Assembly (NCBI GenBank): GCA_964504305.1
Contig: CAZDEB010000002.1
Location: 124,001 to 188,000, forward strand
Source: UBA11606 sp964504305
Lineage (GTDB): Bacteria > Actinomycetota > Acidimicrobiia > Acidimicrobiales > Aldehydirespiratoraceae
Length of the DNA: 64,000 bases
Direction of reading: 5' to 3'
The notes beneath the pieces are model-generated. The model was not told the origin of the DNA and made no database searches. It saw nothing but the letters and a program-made list of their open reading frames with translations. This document shows positions 1 through 9,486 of this stretch, in pieces. A program made the position numbers and the translations under genes. Every line of letters starts with the position of its first letter. Positions within the stretch are counted from its first letter, which is position 1.

Positions 1-117
1 GCTCCGATCTTTGCTGAGATCGCCGAGGAAGCGGTCCGTCAACTGCGGATACCGCCCGCAACCTCGGGCGACCAGCGCGATCGGGTCAGAGCCGCTCCGG
101 CTGTTGCGTTGCCATGA
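1..117 (+). CDS. ftsI: C-terminal end of peptidoglycan transpeptidase FtsI (PBP3), partial
   Basis: The window opens inside a reading frame that runs from base 1 to a TGA at 115-117 and encodes 38 residues beginning APIFAEIAEEAVRQL. This resembles the last helix of class B penicillin-binding proteins (PxPxFxxIAxxALxxLxxPP). Its stop overlaps the murE start in an ATGA, and ftsI directly upstream of murE is the standard dcw order. Only the tail is visible, so no catalytic motif can be checked. Confidence 0.75.
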   Translation, partial: APIFAEIAEEAVRQLRIPPATSGDQRDRVRAAPAVALP

Positions 118-1520
118 CGATCCGATTCGACCGCCTCGTCGAGTTGTTGGGAACGAGCCGCGAATCCGACGTCTCGCTTGTCGCGATCGACGATGTCGAG
201 CACGATTCTCGACGGGTCGGCCAGGGAACGCTTTTTGCGTGTATTCGCGGCGAACATGCCGACGGCCACGACTACGCGGCGCAAGCGGTCCGGTCGGGCG
301 CGGCGGCGCTGCTGGTCGAACGCCGTCTCGATGTGCGAGTCCCCCAACTCGTGGTCGCCGATGTTCGGGCCTCGCTCGGTGCCGTAGCAAGCGCGGTCCA
401 CGAGAATCCGAGTTCTTCACTTCGGATCGTGGGCATCACTGGTACCAACGGCAAGACAACGACCGTCAGTATCGTCGCAAGCTTGTTGAGAACTCTCGGC
501 CAGTCCACTCTCGAGATCGGAACGCTCACCGGCGAGCGAACCACGCCCGAGGCTCCAGAGCTTCAACGGCAGTTCCGCGGCGCGGTGAGCGACAAGATCG
601 ATGTTGTGGTGATGGAGGTCTCCAGCCATGCCCTCGAGCAAGACCGGGTTGCTGGCACCCGTTTCGCGGTATCGGCCTTTACTAATCTGGGTGTAGACCA
701 CCTCGATCACCATGGCGACCTCGAGTCCTACTATCGGGCCAAGGCCATGTTGTTCAGCCGCGAGCTGAGCGACTTCGCGGTAATCGACGCGACGTCGCCG
801 GCCGGGGTTCGGCTCGAGTCCGAGGTGAGTATCCCTCACGTCGCGATTACTGGTGACTTGATTGATGACGTTGAACTGCTACCACACGGAAGTCGGTTTC
901 GTTGGCGCGGTAATGCCGTCGCCAGCCCGCTCGCCGGGGCCTTCAACGTGTCCAATGCCGTGGTTGGGGCCGAAGTCGTGGCCGCGTTGGGACATCGCGC
1001 CGATGCCATTGCCGGAGCTTTCGAGACCATCGAGTCGGTTCCGGGGCGTTTCGAGATGATCGACGTTGGCCAACCGTTCGGGGTGGTCGTCGACTACGCC
1101 CATACCCCGGATGGACTCGAAGCGGTTCTCGAAGCGGCCCGTACGATTACCCGACGATTTCTAATAGTGGTGTTCGGGGCCGGTGGCGATCGCGATGTCA
1201 GCAAGCGGCCGCAAATGGGCGAGGTGGCCCGGCGGCTGGCCGACCGGGTAGTGGTCACCAGCGACAACCCACGATCAGAGTCACCTCAAGCGATAGTCGA
1301 CATGGTTGTTGATGGGATGAGCAGCAGTCCCGAGCTGGTGGAGCTCGATCGCCAGCTCGCGATTCGCCACGCCATAGCCGGCGCTCGCGACGGAGATGTC
1401 GTGGTAATTGCCGGCAAGGGGCACGAGGTGACCCAAACCATCGGTAATGATGTGCTCGAATTCGACGATCGTGTAGTCGCACGACAAGAACTGCGCCGCC
1501 TGGGAGGCAATGCTTCATGA
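114..1520 (+). CDS. murE: UDP-MurNAc-L-Ala-D-Glu:meso-diaminopimelate ligase
   Basis: This 468-residue cytoplasmic Mur ligase adds the third stem-peptide residue to UDP-MurNAc-dipeptide using ATP. The ATP-binding P-loop GTNGKTT lies near residues 110-116. The substrate loop DNPR (residues 384-387) is the signature of enzymes that use meso-diaminopimelate rather than lysine, so the peptidoglycan is predicted to be DAP type. The start overlaps the ftsI stop and the end overlaps the mraY start, so the gene is translationally coupled on both sides. murF, normally next, is missing. Confidence 0.97.
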   Translation: MTIRFDRLVELLGTSRESDVSLVAIDDVEHDSRRVGQGTLFACIRGEHADGHDYAAQAVRSGAAALLVERRLDVRVPQLVVADVRASLGAVASAVHENPSSSLRIVGITGTNGKTTTVSIVASLLRTLGQSTLEIGTLTGERTTPEAPELQRQFRGAVSDKIDVVVMEVSSHALEQDRVAGTRFAVSAFTNLGVDHLDHHGDLESYYRAKAMLFSRELSDFAVIDATSPAGVRLESEVSIPHVAITGDLIDDVELLPHGSRFRWRGNAVASPLAGAFNVSNAVVGAEVVAALGHRADAIAGAFETIESVPGRFEMIDVGQPFGVVVDYAHTPDGLEAVLEAARTITRRFLIVVFGAGGDRDVSKRPQMGEVARRLADRVVVTSDNPRSESPQAIVDMVVDGMSSSPELVELDRQLAIRHAIAGARDGDVVVIAGKGHEVTQTIGNDVLEFDDRVVARQELRRLGGNAS

Positions 1521-2551
1521 CTAGATTGCTGTTTGCCGGCGCGATCTCGATGTTGGTGTCGCTGTTTGGCACCAAGGCTCTCATCAACTGGCTGACGAGC
1601 CATAAGGTCGGTCAGCCGATTCGTGATGATGGGCCAGAAGGCCACCATGTCAAGGCCGGAACGCCGACGATGGGTGGTCTGGCCATCGTCACCGGCGCGG
1701 TGTCTGGTTATGTGGTCAGCGACCTCTTCGGAGGTATCTATACCCGGAGCGGACTGATCGTCATGGCGACCATAATCGGCGGCGGCGCCGTTGGTCTCAT
1801 GGACGATTGGATAAAGGTTGTCGCGGCCCGCAACCTAGGCCTCAACAAGCGAGCCAAAATGCTGGGGCTGGTTGGGGTCGCGGTCGGTTTCGCCTTTTTG
1901 ATGACTCAGTTCACGAGCATTCACACCGTCATCGCCTTTACCCGCTACAACAATCCTGGCTGGGAGATCGGCCGGATTGGCTGGATGTTCTGGGCTCTGT
2001 TGCTCATTGCCGGCACCACCAACGCCGTAAACCTGACCGATGGCCTCGATGGCCTAGCGGCGGGGGCCGGGGCTCTCGGCTTTGCCGCGTTCACCGTTAT
2101 CGGGTTTTGGCAGTTCCGTCATATTGAGGTGTACGGCAACCCTCACGCGCTCGACCTCGCTGTCGTTGCTACGGCCATGGTTGGCGGCATCGTCGGGTTT
2201 TTGTGGTGGAACGCGGCTCCGGCACAAATATTCATGGGCGATACCGGTTCGCTCGCGATCGGTAGTGGTCTTGCCGCTCTTGCGCTCTCGACAAGCACTC
2301 ATCTACTGCTGCCGATTATCGGCGGCCTGTTCGTGGTCGAAACCGTCTCGGTGATCTTGCAGGTGGTCGTGTTTCGCCGCTTTGGTGGACGGCGCCTGTT
2401 TCGGATGGCCCCGATCCATCATCACTTCGAATTGTCGGGATGGCCTGAGACCACGGTGATAGTTCGACTCTGGATCATGTCGGGTCTTTGCACGGCGGTG
2501 GGGCTGGGTCTCTTCTACGCCGACGCGATCAGCGCAGGTATCACCGCGTAA
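1517..2551 (+). CDS. mraY: Phospho-N-acetylmuramoyl-pentapeptide transferase
   Basis: This polytopic membrane enzyme of 344 residues transfers phospho-MurNAc-pentapeptide to undecaprenyl phosphate to form lipid I. Visible family motifs are the Asp pair in LMDDW (near residue 96), NLTDGLDGLA (about 172-181) and the His cluster HHHFE (about 301), all part of the Mg-dependent active site. Length and about ten hydrophobic segments are usual. The start ATG overlaps the murE stop and the stop TAA shares one base with the murD ATG. Confidence 0.97.
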   Translation: MTRLLFAGAISMLVSLFGTKALINWLTSHKVGQPIRDDGPEGHHVKAGTPTMGGLAIVTGAVSGYVVSDLFGGIYTRSGLIVMATIIGGGAVGLMDDWIKVVAARNLGLNKRAKMLGLVGVAVGFAFLMTQFTSIHTVIAFTRYNNPGWEIGRIGWMFWALLLIAGTTNAVNLTDGLDGLAAGAGALGFAAFTVIGFWQFRHIEVYGNPHALDLAVVATAMVGGIVGFLWWNAAPAQIFMGDTGSLAIGSGLAALALSTSTHLLLPIIGGLFVVETVSVILQVVVFRRFGGRRLFRMAPIHHHFELSGWPETTVIVRLWIMSGLCTAVGLGLFYADAISAGITA

Positions 2552-3891
2552 TGTCCGTCGAGATGCTTATGGACGGCCCGCGTACGGTCGTACTGGTCGG
2601 AATGGGACTTGCCAATCGTGCCGCGGCAGGGGCGTTGGCGCGGCGTGGTCACCGAGTCGTTGCAGTCGACGACCGTCCGACCGACGAGCTACGCGATGCC
2701 GTCGGGGCAATCGGAATCGTGCTGCACGAGGCTCCCGATGTCGAGGCGTTGACGAACATTTTCAACAGCTGCGATCTTGCCTGCCCGGCTCCCGGATTGC
2801 CCGAGGCCCATCCGGCGTTCGCGGTCGCCATGGCCACCGAGACTCCGGTTGTGAGCGAGTTCGACCTTGCTGCGGTTTGGGACGACCGCCCGATACTCGC
2901 GGTGACGGGCACCAACGGCAAGACCACGGTGGTCGAATTGGCGGTCGCGGCGTTCGACGCCGCGGAGATGGTGGCCGTCGCGGCCGGCAACACCGACGTG
3001 CCACTGGTGGCGGCGATCGACGATCCCAAGACCGAGGTTTTTGTGGTGGAGGCTTCGTCTTTTCGGTTGGCTCGGTCGCAGTCGTTTCGCCCTCAGGTCG
3101 GGGTGTGGCTCAATTTTGCCCCCGATCACTTGGACGTTCACCGCGATCTTCAGAGCTACGAAGACGCCAAAGCGGTCCTTTTCGAACAAGTGGCGGCCGA
3201 TGGCTCGATCGTGGCCAACGCCGCCGACGAGATCGTCATGGCGAGGGTCCCGCCAGGCCGGCGAGCGATTACCTTCGGGGCGTCTGGAGATTGGGATGTT
3301 GTTGACGGAATGCTGAGTGGCCCCGACGGACCATTCATCGAAATCGGCCGCCTGTGGCGATCGTTACCCCACGACGTAGAGGATGCGCTAGCGGTCGCCG
3401 CCGCAGTGACAGTCTTGGGTGTTCCCCTCGATGCGGTTGCCAGAGCTTGCGAATCTTTCGCGCCACTCAGTCACCGTGTAACTGCGGTGGGCGAGATCGA
3501 CAATATGACCTACTACGACGACTCCAAAGCCACTACTCCTCATGCCACGGTTGCGGCCCTTCGCGGGTTCGACCGCGTGGTTCTAATCGCCGGTGGCCGC
3601 AACAAAGGCATCGATCTTTCGGGGTTGGCGACCGAACCCGATCGCGTCGCTGCGGTCGTTGCCATCGGTGAAGCAGCCGAGGAAGTCGGCGCGGCGTTTG
3701 CCGGAGTGGCGCCGGTAATCGAGGCCACCGACATGACCGAAGCAGTCGCCGCGGCCCGTCGGTTATCGGCCGGTTCGGTGCCGGTACTGCTGTCGCCAGG
3801 GTGTGCCTCCTTTGACTGGTATCGCAACTACGGCGACCGCGGCGACGACTTTGCACGGATCGTCAACGAGTTGGCCGAGGCCACGCCGTGA
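2551..3891 (+). CDS. murD: UDP-N-acetylmuramoylalanine--D-glutamate ligase
   Basis: This 446-residue Mur ligase adds D-glutamate to UDP-MurNAc-L-alanine. The P-loop GTNGKTT begins near residue 120, followed by NFAPDHLDVH and the C-terminal YYDDSKATTPHAT segment, all diagnostic of MurD. I chose the ATG in the TAATG overlap with mraY. An in-frame ATG 63 bases upstream lies wholly inside mraY and adds residues with no family similarity. The stop overlaps ftsW in a GTGA. Confidence 0.95.
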   Translation: MSVEMLMDGPRTVVLVGMGLANRAAAGALARRGHRVVAVDDRPTDELRDAVGAIGIVLHEAPDVEALTNIFNSCDLACPAPGLPEAHPAFAVAMATETPVVSEFDLAAVWDDRPILAVTGTNGKTTVVELAVAAFDAAEMVAVAAGNTDVPLVAAIDDPKTEVFVVEASSFRLARSQSFRPQVGVWLNFAPDHLDVHRDLQSYEDAKAVLFEQVAADGSIVANAADEIVMARVPPGRRAITFGASGDWDVVDGMLSGPDGPFIEIGRLWRSLPHDVEDALAVAAAVTVLGVPLDAVARACESFAPLSHRVTAVGEIDNMTYYDDSKATTPHATVAALRGFDRVVLIAGGRNKGIDLSGLATEPDRVAAVVAIGEAAEEVGAAFAGVAPVIEATDMTEAVAAARRLSAGSVPVLLSPGCASFDWYRNYGDRGDDFARIVNELAEATP

Positions 3892-5087
3892 CCGCAACGC
3901 ATAGGCGGCCCAAAGCCCAACGCAAGGCCGCGTCGCGCAATCGTCACCCGGCATCGAGCGTGAAAAGCGACGGCCGCGGTCCGCGTCGCCCGGTAGGTCG
4001 GAGGACTCCGCTCTTCTTGTGGCTCTTCGGCGCGTCAGTGGCTCTCACTTTGCTGGGAGCAGTAATGGTGCTGTCGGCCAGCGCCTCGGTGAGTATCAGC
4101 GAGACCAACAGCCCCTGGAGCTTGTTTGGCAAACAACTCCAGTGGCTTGGCATCGGCACGGTGTTGATGATGATCACGCTGCGAGTCGACTACCGCTTCT
4201 GGCGCCGACTCAGCAGCCCGGCGATCGTGTCCACGGTTGCACTGCTCGTATTGGTGGTGCTGCCAGGACTCGGGGTGACTCGCAATGGTGCGACACGGTG
4301 GCTGGTGGTCGGCCCGATCTCGATGCAACCGTCCGAACCGGCGAAGTTCGCGCTGATCTTGTTCATCGCCAACTTGTTGGATCGTCGAGGCCAGCGGATG
4401 AACAACACTGCGATCACCATGCGGCCGATCATGGTCGTCACGGCCCTGATGTTCGCGTTGTTGGCGCTGCAGCCGCATCTCGGCGCAATTCTCGTGCTCG
4501 GTTCGATCGTGGTCGCCATGATGTTTCTTGCCGGGGCGCCGCTGGCCCAACTCGGAGGTCTTTGTGCCAGCGGGGGTCTCATCGCATCGTTGATGGTTGT
4601 GGCCACGCCTTGGCGCCGCAAACGTTTCATGGCGTTTCGCGACCCGTGGGCCGACCCGACCGATGCGGGATATCAAGTATTGCAGTCCCTTCACGCCATC
4701 ACTGTTGGTGGATGGAGCGGGGTCGGGTTGGGTGCGAGCCGCGCCAAATGGGGTTTCTTGCCGTTTGCCCATACCGACTTCATTTTTGCCATCATCGCCG
4801 AGGAACTCGGCTTGATCGGAGCGGCCGCGGTCATCAGCGGATTCGTCGTGATCGGTATCGCCGGTTATCTCGTGGCGCTACGGGCACCGGACCGTTTCGG
4901 GATGCTGCTTGCGGTGGGGATCACGACGTGGGTGGTCGTGCAGGCACTGCTCAACCTCGGGGCGGTTATGTCGCTGCTTCCCGTGATGGGGGTGACACTG
5001 CCGTTCTTGTCTTTCGGAGGGTCGTCGCTGGTGGTGACGCTGGGTGCGATGGGTGTGTTGATGAACGTGGCCCGACAAAGCCGCTGA
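3888..5087 (+). CDS. ftsW: Septal peptidoglycan glycosyltransferase FtsW (SEDS family)
   Basis: This is a 399-residue polytopic membrane protein of the SEDS family, which polymerises lipid II at the septum with its partner FtsI (whose gene ends at the window start). A basic cytoplasmic N-terminus of about 40 residues precedes the first membrane helix. The motifs GATRWLVVGPISMQPSEPAK and, near the C-terminus, MGVTLPFLSFGGSS are typical of FtsW/RodA/SpoVE. The cell-wall cluster context favours FtsW over RodA. The GTG start overlaps the murD stop. Confidence 0.95.
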   Translation: MTATHRRPKAQRKAASRNRHPASSVKSDGRGPRRPVGRRTPLFLWLFGASVALTLLGAVMVLSASASVSISETNSPWSLFGKQLQWLGIGTVLMMITLRVDYRFWRRLSSPAIVSTVALLVLVVLPGLGVTRNGATRWLVVGPISMQPSEPAKFALILFIANLLDRRGQRMNNTAITMRPIMVVTALMFALLALQPHLGAILVLGSIVVAMMFLAGAPLAQLGGLCASGGLIASLMVVATPWRRKRFMAFRDPWADPTDAGYQVLQSLHAITVGGWSGVGLGASRAKWGFLPFAHTDFIFAIIAEELGLIGAAAVISGFVVIGIAGYLVALRAPDRFGMLLAVGITTWVVVQALLNLGAVMSLLPVMGVTLPFLSFGGSSLVVTLGAMGVLMNVARQSR

Positions 5088-5088
5088 C

Positions 5089-6222
5089 ATGACCGAAACA
5101 TTTGCCATCATCGCCGGAGGCGGCACGGCTGGTCATGTTGTTCCCGGTCTCGCGATCGCCAACGAGCTAGTGAGTCGAGGCGTCGACATCGACGCAATCC
5201 ACTATGTCGGCAGCGAGCGCGGCATCGAGACGCGACTGGTTCCCGACGCCGGTTTCGCTCTCACGGTCTTGCCGGGGCGCGGGATCCAGCGACGGATCAC
5301 GGCCGAAAACCTCCGATCGCTTTGGGGTCTCGTTCGTGCCGTGTGGCAAGGAATCAAACTGGTTCGTCGACTTCGTCCCTCAGTCGTGGTTGGGTTGGGC
5401 GGCTACGCCTCGGTGCCTTGCGTTGTTGGTGCGGTGGTGGGGCGGGTGCCCATAGTCGTCGCCGAGCAGAACGCCGTGCCGGGAGCGGCCAATCGCCTGG
5501 CCGGGCGCTTCGCTAAAGCCTGCGCGGTCTCGTTCGCGGGTACCGCCCTCCCCAGGGCAACGTGGACCGGCAATCCGGTGCGCCGCGAAGTTCTCGATGC
5601 TGTCAAAGTCGACCGCGCCGACGCCCGATCACGCCTCGGTGTCCCCCTCGACCGCACAATGATCGCCATTTTCGGAGGTTCGCTGGGGGCGCGACGAATC
5701 AACTACGCGGTTCGAGATGCTCTGCCTCATTGGGTCGAGCGCCCCGATTTGGCTGTGAGACACGTGGCCGGCACTCGTGACTATGACGAGCTCACCGTTT
5801 CGTGTGCTTTGCCCGCCAACCCCGTCCTCAATTACGAATTGATCGAGTACGAAAACGATATGGCAACCGTTTATGCGGCCGCCGACCTTATTGTCTGTCG
5901 AGCCGGAGCCAGCTCGGTTGCGGAGTTGGCGGTAATGGGGGCACCGGCGATCCTGGTTCCGCTTCCGGGCGCTCCGGGCGATCACCAAACGGCCAACGGG
6001 CGCGCCCTCGAAGCGGCAGGAGCGGCTGTAGTTGTTGTTGATTCGGACCTCGATGGTGAGACCCTCGTTGCCACGGTCGATGAGCTGTTGGGAGATCCTG
6101 ACCGGCTCGGGGAAATGGCTCGGGGTGGGGCTACGGTCGCGAGGCCCGATGCCGCGGCCGCGGTTGTCGACTTGATCGAACAACACCGCCGTACGCCAAT
6201 TTCGAACGGAGCTACTCGATGA
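5089..6222 (+). CDS. murG: UDP-GlcNAc:lipid I N-acetylglucosaminyltransferase
   Basis: This 377-residue GT-B glycosyltransferase makes lipid II on the inner face of the membrane. The N-terminal glycine-rich loop GGGTAGHVVPGLA (about residues 8-20), the central GGSLGARRIN and the C-terminal sugar-nucleotide motifs GASSVAELAVMGAPAILVPLP and DHQTANGRALE are all present. The ATG follows the ftsW stop by one base, and the stop overlaps murC in an ATGA. Confidence 0.96.
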   Translation: MTETFAIIAGGGTAGHVVPGLAIANELVSRGVDIDAIHYVGSERGIETRLVPDAGFALTVLPGRGIQRRITAENLRSLWGLVRAVWQGIKLVRRLRPSVVVGLGGYASVPCVVGAVVGRVPIVVAEQNAVPGAANRLAGRFAKACAVSFAGTALPRATWTGNPVRREVLDAVKVDRADARSRLGVPLDRTMIAIFGGSLGARRINYAVRDALPHWVERPDLAVRHVAGTRDYDELTVSCALPANPVLNYELIEYENDMATVYAAADLIVCRAGASSVAELAVMGAPAILVPLPGAPGDHQTANGRALEAAGAAVVVVDSDLDGETLVATVDELLGDPDRLGEMARGGATVARPDAAAAVVDLIEQHRRTPISNGATR

Positions 6223-7601
6223 CCCCCGATCTGAGTTTTCCACGTCGGATTCACCTGGTGGGTGCGGGCGGTGCCGGTATGGGCGCAATCGCCACCGTGC
6301 TCACCCGAATGGGCCACACCGTCACTGGATCTGATCTCAAAGACGGCCCGGTGGCAGAACGGCTCAGGGTCGCGGGCGTACCGGTGGCTATTGGCCACGA
6401 CGCCGACAACATCGGCGATGCCGAAATGGTGGCCATCAGCACGGCAATCCCGGACCGAAACGTCGAGGTCGCGGCGGCCAACGAGCGGGCCGTGCCGGTG
6501 CTGAGACGGTCCGACATCTTGCCGGCCATATCCAGCCAGCGACGAACCATCGTCGTGGCGGGTACCCACGGTAAAACGACCACCAGTTCGATGCTGGCGC
6601 TTGCGCTTGTCGAGTCCGAACTCAGACCGTCGTTCATCATCGGAGGCGACGTAAACGAAATCGGATCTGGCGCGGTCTGGGACGAGGGCGATTGGTTCGT
6701 TATCGAGGGCGACGAATCCGATCGCACGTTTCTTTCCTTGGGCGCCGAAGTGGCGATCATCACCAATGTCGAACCGGATCATCTCGAGACCTACGGCGGT
6801 GATCCCGACCAGTTGATGGAGGCCTTCGTCGAGTTTGCGACCGCGGCCCGCGTTCGGGTGTATTGCGCCGACGATTCGGGCGCCAGAGCTGTCAATGAGC
6901 GGGTGCCTGGCGTCACCTATGGCACTTCTGAGGATGCCGATTACCGAATGGTCGACATCGTGCGTGGTCGCTCCAGCGTGACCTTTACGTTGCGCCACAA
7001 AGACACCGATGTCGTGCAGGTGCAGCTTCCTACGCCCGGCATGCACAACGCCCGAAACGCTGCCGCCGCGGTGGTCGCAACCAGAGAGATCGGCGGTTCG
7101 GCCGAGGATGCGGCGCGGGCGTTGGCGCGTTTCGGTGGTGTGGCCAGACGCTTCGAGTTCCGCGGCGAGGTCGGCGGTATCACGTTCGTCGATGACTATG
7201 CCCATTTGCCGACCGAGGTCGAGGCTGCGGTGAGCGCCGCCAGAGACGGCGAATGGTCGCGGGTGGTTTGTGTTTTCCAGCCCCATCGCTACAGCCGTAC
7301 CGCGCAACTTTGGCACGAGTTCGCCGACTCGTTCACTGACGCCGACGTAGTGGTGATAACCGGTATCTACTCCTCAGGCGAGACACCGAGACCCGGCATC
7401 ACCGCCAAGCTCGTGGTCGACGCAGTGCTCGACGCTCACCCTTGGGAAAATGTCGTGTGGCTGCCGCGACTCGAGGACGTGAGCAACTGGCTAACAAGCC
7501 GTTTGCGCCCCGGCGATCTTTGCCTGACCTTGGGCGCCGGGGATCTCACGACGGTTCCCGACCAGGTTGTTGATCGCCTATCGCCACAGGGCGCGCCATG
7601 A
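6219..7601 (+). CDS. murC: UDP-N-acetylmuramate--L-alanine ligase
   Basis: This is a 460-residue Mur ligase catalysing the first amino-acid addition to UDP-MurNAc. The N-terminus carries the Rossmann motif HLVGAGGAGMGAIA. The P-loop GTHGKTTTS, with the His typical of MurC, lies near residue 115. EGDESDRTF, NVEPDHLETYG and the C-terminal DDYAHLPTE and FQPHRYSR segments complete the MurC signature. It is coupled to murG and murB by four-base overlaps. Confidence 0.97.
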   Translation: MTPDLSFPRRIHLVGAGGAGMGAIATVLTRMGHTVTGSDLKDGPVAERLRVAGVPVAIGHDADNIGDAEMVAISTAIPDRNVEVAAANERAVPVLRRSDILPAISSQRRTIVVAGTHGKTTTSSMLALALVESELRPSFIIGGDVNEIGSGAVWDEGDWFVIEGDESDRTFLSLGAEVAIITNVEPDHLETYGGDPDQLMEAFVEFATAARVRVYCADDSGARAVNERVPGVTYGTSEDADYRMVDIVRGRSSVTFTLRHKDTDVVQVQLPTPGMHNARNAAAAVVATREIGGSAEDAARALARFGGVARRFEFRGEVGGITFVDDYAHLPTEVEAAVSAARDGEWSRVVCVFQPHRYSRTAQLWHEFADSFTDADVVVITGIYSSGETPRPGITAKLVVDAVLDAHPWENVVWLPRLEDVSNWLTSRLRPGDLCLTLGAGDLTTVPDQVVDRLSPQGAP

Positions 7602-8524
7602 GCGAGCTGGCGGCGGAGCTGCGTCGTACCCTCGGGCCGTGCGTAGAGGCTGATGCTCAGATTGGTGAGCGTACGACTTATCGAGTCGGCGGCCGGGCTC
7701 TGGCTATGGTGACGATCGACGACACCCGACAGCTCGACCTACTCTTTACCGCGTTAGATCCCGCAACCACGCCCGTGCTTGCTCTCGGCCGCGGGTCGAA
7801 CCTATTGATCGCTGACGCCGGCTTCGATGGGGTTGTCGTAACCCTGGGTAGTGCCTTCAGCGAGGTGCACATCGACGGCGCTCACGTGTTCGCCGGCGCC
7901 GCGGCGAAGTTGCCGGTCGTTGCCCGGTCATCGGTGCAGGCCGGTCTCACCGGATTTGAGTGGGCTGTCGGCGTGCCAGGATCGATCGGCGGTGCCGTGC
8001 GAATGAACGCCGGCGGGCACGGCTCAGAAATGGCCGATGTGCTTATCGACGTCGAGATTGCCGACCTTGCTCACGGCCAACGACGAATGCTGTCGGTCGA
8101 TGACCTGGCGCTCGGCTACCGCCAATCGTCGCTTGGTCGTAGCGATCTTGTACTCGGCGCCCATCTGCAACTGAAGCCGGGCGATCCGTCGGCGGGTAAG
8201 GCGGCCATGGCCGAGATAGTCCAGTGGCGGCGCGAGCACCAACCCGGCGGCCAAAACGCTGGTTCGGTTTTCACCAACCCAACTGGTGACAGCGCCGGTC
8301 GGCTGATCGAAGCGGCCGGAGCCAAAGGGCTGCGGATCGCCAGCGCCCAAGTTTCGACCAAGCATGCGAATTTCATCCAAGCCGACGAGGACGGCTGCGC
8401 CGCCGACGTGCTCGCGGTGATGAAGGCGGTGCAAGACCGCGTCGCTCAGGAGTTCGGTGTTCGGCTTCATCCAGAGACTCATTTGGTGGGCTTCGAACCC
8501 GACCAGGTTCAGTCCCTGCTGTGA
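7598..8524 (+). CDS. murB: UDP-N-acetylenolpyruvoylglucosamine reductase
   Basis: This 308-residue FAD enzyme reduces UDP-GlcNAc-enolpyruvate to UDP-MurNAc. The FAD-binding region contains TTYRVGG and LGRGSNLLIAD, followed by GVPGSIGGAVRMNAGGHG. The proton-donor serine sits in QNAGSVFTNP, and a conserved Glu lies in LHPETHLVGF near the end. The start overlaps the murC stop in an ATGA and the stop overlaps the ftsQ GTG. Confidence 0.96.
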   Translation: MSELAAELRRTLGPCVEADAQIGERTTYRVGGRALAMVTIDDTRQLDLLFTALDPATTPVLALGRGSNLLIADAGFDGVVVTLGSAFSEVHIDGAHVFAGAAAKLPVVARSSVQAGLTGFEWAVGVPGSIGGAVRMNAGGHGSEMADVLIDVEIADLAHGQRRMLSVDDLALGYRQSSLGRSDLVLGAHLQLKPGDPSAGKAAMAEIVQWRREHQPGGQNAGSVFTNPTGDSAGRLIEAAGAKGLRIASAQVSTKHANFIQADEDGCAADVLAVMKAVQDRVAQEFGVRLHPETHLVGFEPDQVQSLL

Positions 8525-9336
8525 GCTCGTCGAGTCGCATCGACCCGCGGCTTCGCCAGAGGCGAATCGCTGTTCGTCGAGCCCAAGGCCGTCGTCGATT
8601 GCGCGTTGTTATCGCGGTGATGATCGTGGGAACGCTTTCCTACGGCGGCTGGCGAGTGTCCCAATCGGAAATCCTTGATCTCGATCGGATCGTGGTGGAC
8701 GGGGCGTTCGGAACCGAAGCCGACGAAGTTCGATCATCTTCTGGCCTGGTCCTTACTGAGCCGATGATCAGCACCGACCTGGACCAAGCGGCAAGTAACG
8801 TCTCCGACCTTCCCTGGGTCGCCGAAGCGACCGCTACGAGGGAGTGGCGCGGCACTGTTCGCATCGACGTTGTCCGACGAATCCCATACGCGGCGTTGCC
8901 GAGCGCCGGCGGCGGGTTTGTGGTAATCGACCAAAGTGGCATCGCCATTTCGAGATTGGTCGACACTGGAGCAGGCGAGTTGCCGATCATCGACGTCTCT
9001 GCGAACGGGCAACTTGGCGACGTGCAGGAAGCGTCGCTCCCGGGTCTAGCCGTGGTGGCGGCGATGCCAGCCGACGTCGATCCTTGGGTCGACCGGATTG
9101 TTGTGGGACGCGCCAGTAGCGGCGCAGTCTCGCTGGGGCTGGTGCTGATCGGTGGCCCATCAGTCGAGTTCGGAGATTCTCGACTGCTGACCGACAAATT
9201 CGAGGCCCTGCGATCGGTTCTGGCCGGCACAGTTTTGTCGTGTATCTCGACCATCGATGTCAGAGTCGCTGACTTAGCCACGGTCCTACCTGATGACGAT
9301 TGTGTCGCCGCCCTTGGCGACGGCGAAGCCCCGTGA
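8521..9336 (+). CDS. ftsQ: Cell division protein FtsQ (DivIB)
   Basis: This is a 271-residue bitopic protein: a basic cytoplasmic N-terminus, one membrane helix (about residues 23-42) and a POTRA-like domain (LDRIVVDGAFGTEADEV) followed by the FtsQ beta domain (LPWVAEATATREWRGTVRI). FtsQ links early and late divisome proteins through FtsL and FtsB. The GTG start overlaps the murB stop. ftsA, which follows ftsQ in many phyla, is absent, as is normal in Actinobacteria. Confidence 0.92.
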   Translation: MSSSSRIDPRLRQRRIAVRRAQGRRRLRVVIAVMIVGTLSYGGWRVSQSEILDLDRIVVDGAFGTEADEVRSSSGLVLTEPMISTDLDQAASNVSDLPWVAEATATREWRGTVRIDVVRRIPYAALPSAGGGFVVIDQSGIAISRLVDTGAGELPIIDVSANGQLGDVQEASLPGLAVVAAMPADVDPWVDRIVVGRASSGAVSLGLVLIGGPSVEFGDSRLLTDKFEALRSVLAGTVLSCISTIDVRVADLATVLPDDDCVAALGDGEAP

Positions 9337-9438
9337 TCAATCGTCGCCAGGGTGATGACCGGATCCGTTCCTCAACAGTCCCCATACGCCGCTATCTTCG
9401 GGTATACGGTCGCTCGTTGATCTGTACGTGTACCGTGC

Positions 9439-9462
9439 ATCGGGCGGTGCATTCCACCCGAT
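9439..9462 (+). other. Possible hairpin in the ftsZ upstream region
   Basis: The hexamers ATCGGG (9439-9444) and CCCGAT (9457-9462) form an inverted repeat with a 12-base loop, 24 bases before the ftsZ start. The rest of the 150-base gap (9337-9486) also holds a direct repeat of GTGCAT. This is the only sizeable gap between the early mur genes and ftsZ, so regulatory sequence is expected here, but no known operator is recognised. Confidence 0.25.
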
Positions 9463-9472
9463 CTCCCGTCTT

Positions 9473-9478
9473 TAGGAT
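9473..9478 (+). promoter_or_regulatory. Possible -10 element of ftsZ (leaderless type)
   Basis: TAGGAT lies 8 bases before the GTG at 9487 and fits the TANNNT hexamer seen before many starts in this window. The same bases include AGGA, which could act as a weak ribosome-binding site instead, so the assignment is ambiguous. Confidence 0.35.
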
Positions 9479-9486
9479 TAAAAATC

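Noticed and set aside
5982..7316. 444-residue minus-strand ORF opposite murG/murC
   Set aside because: It lies entirely antisense to two well-supported cell-wall genes and shows no family motif.
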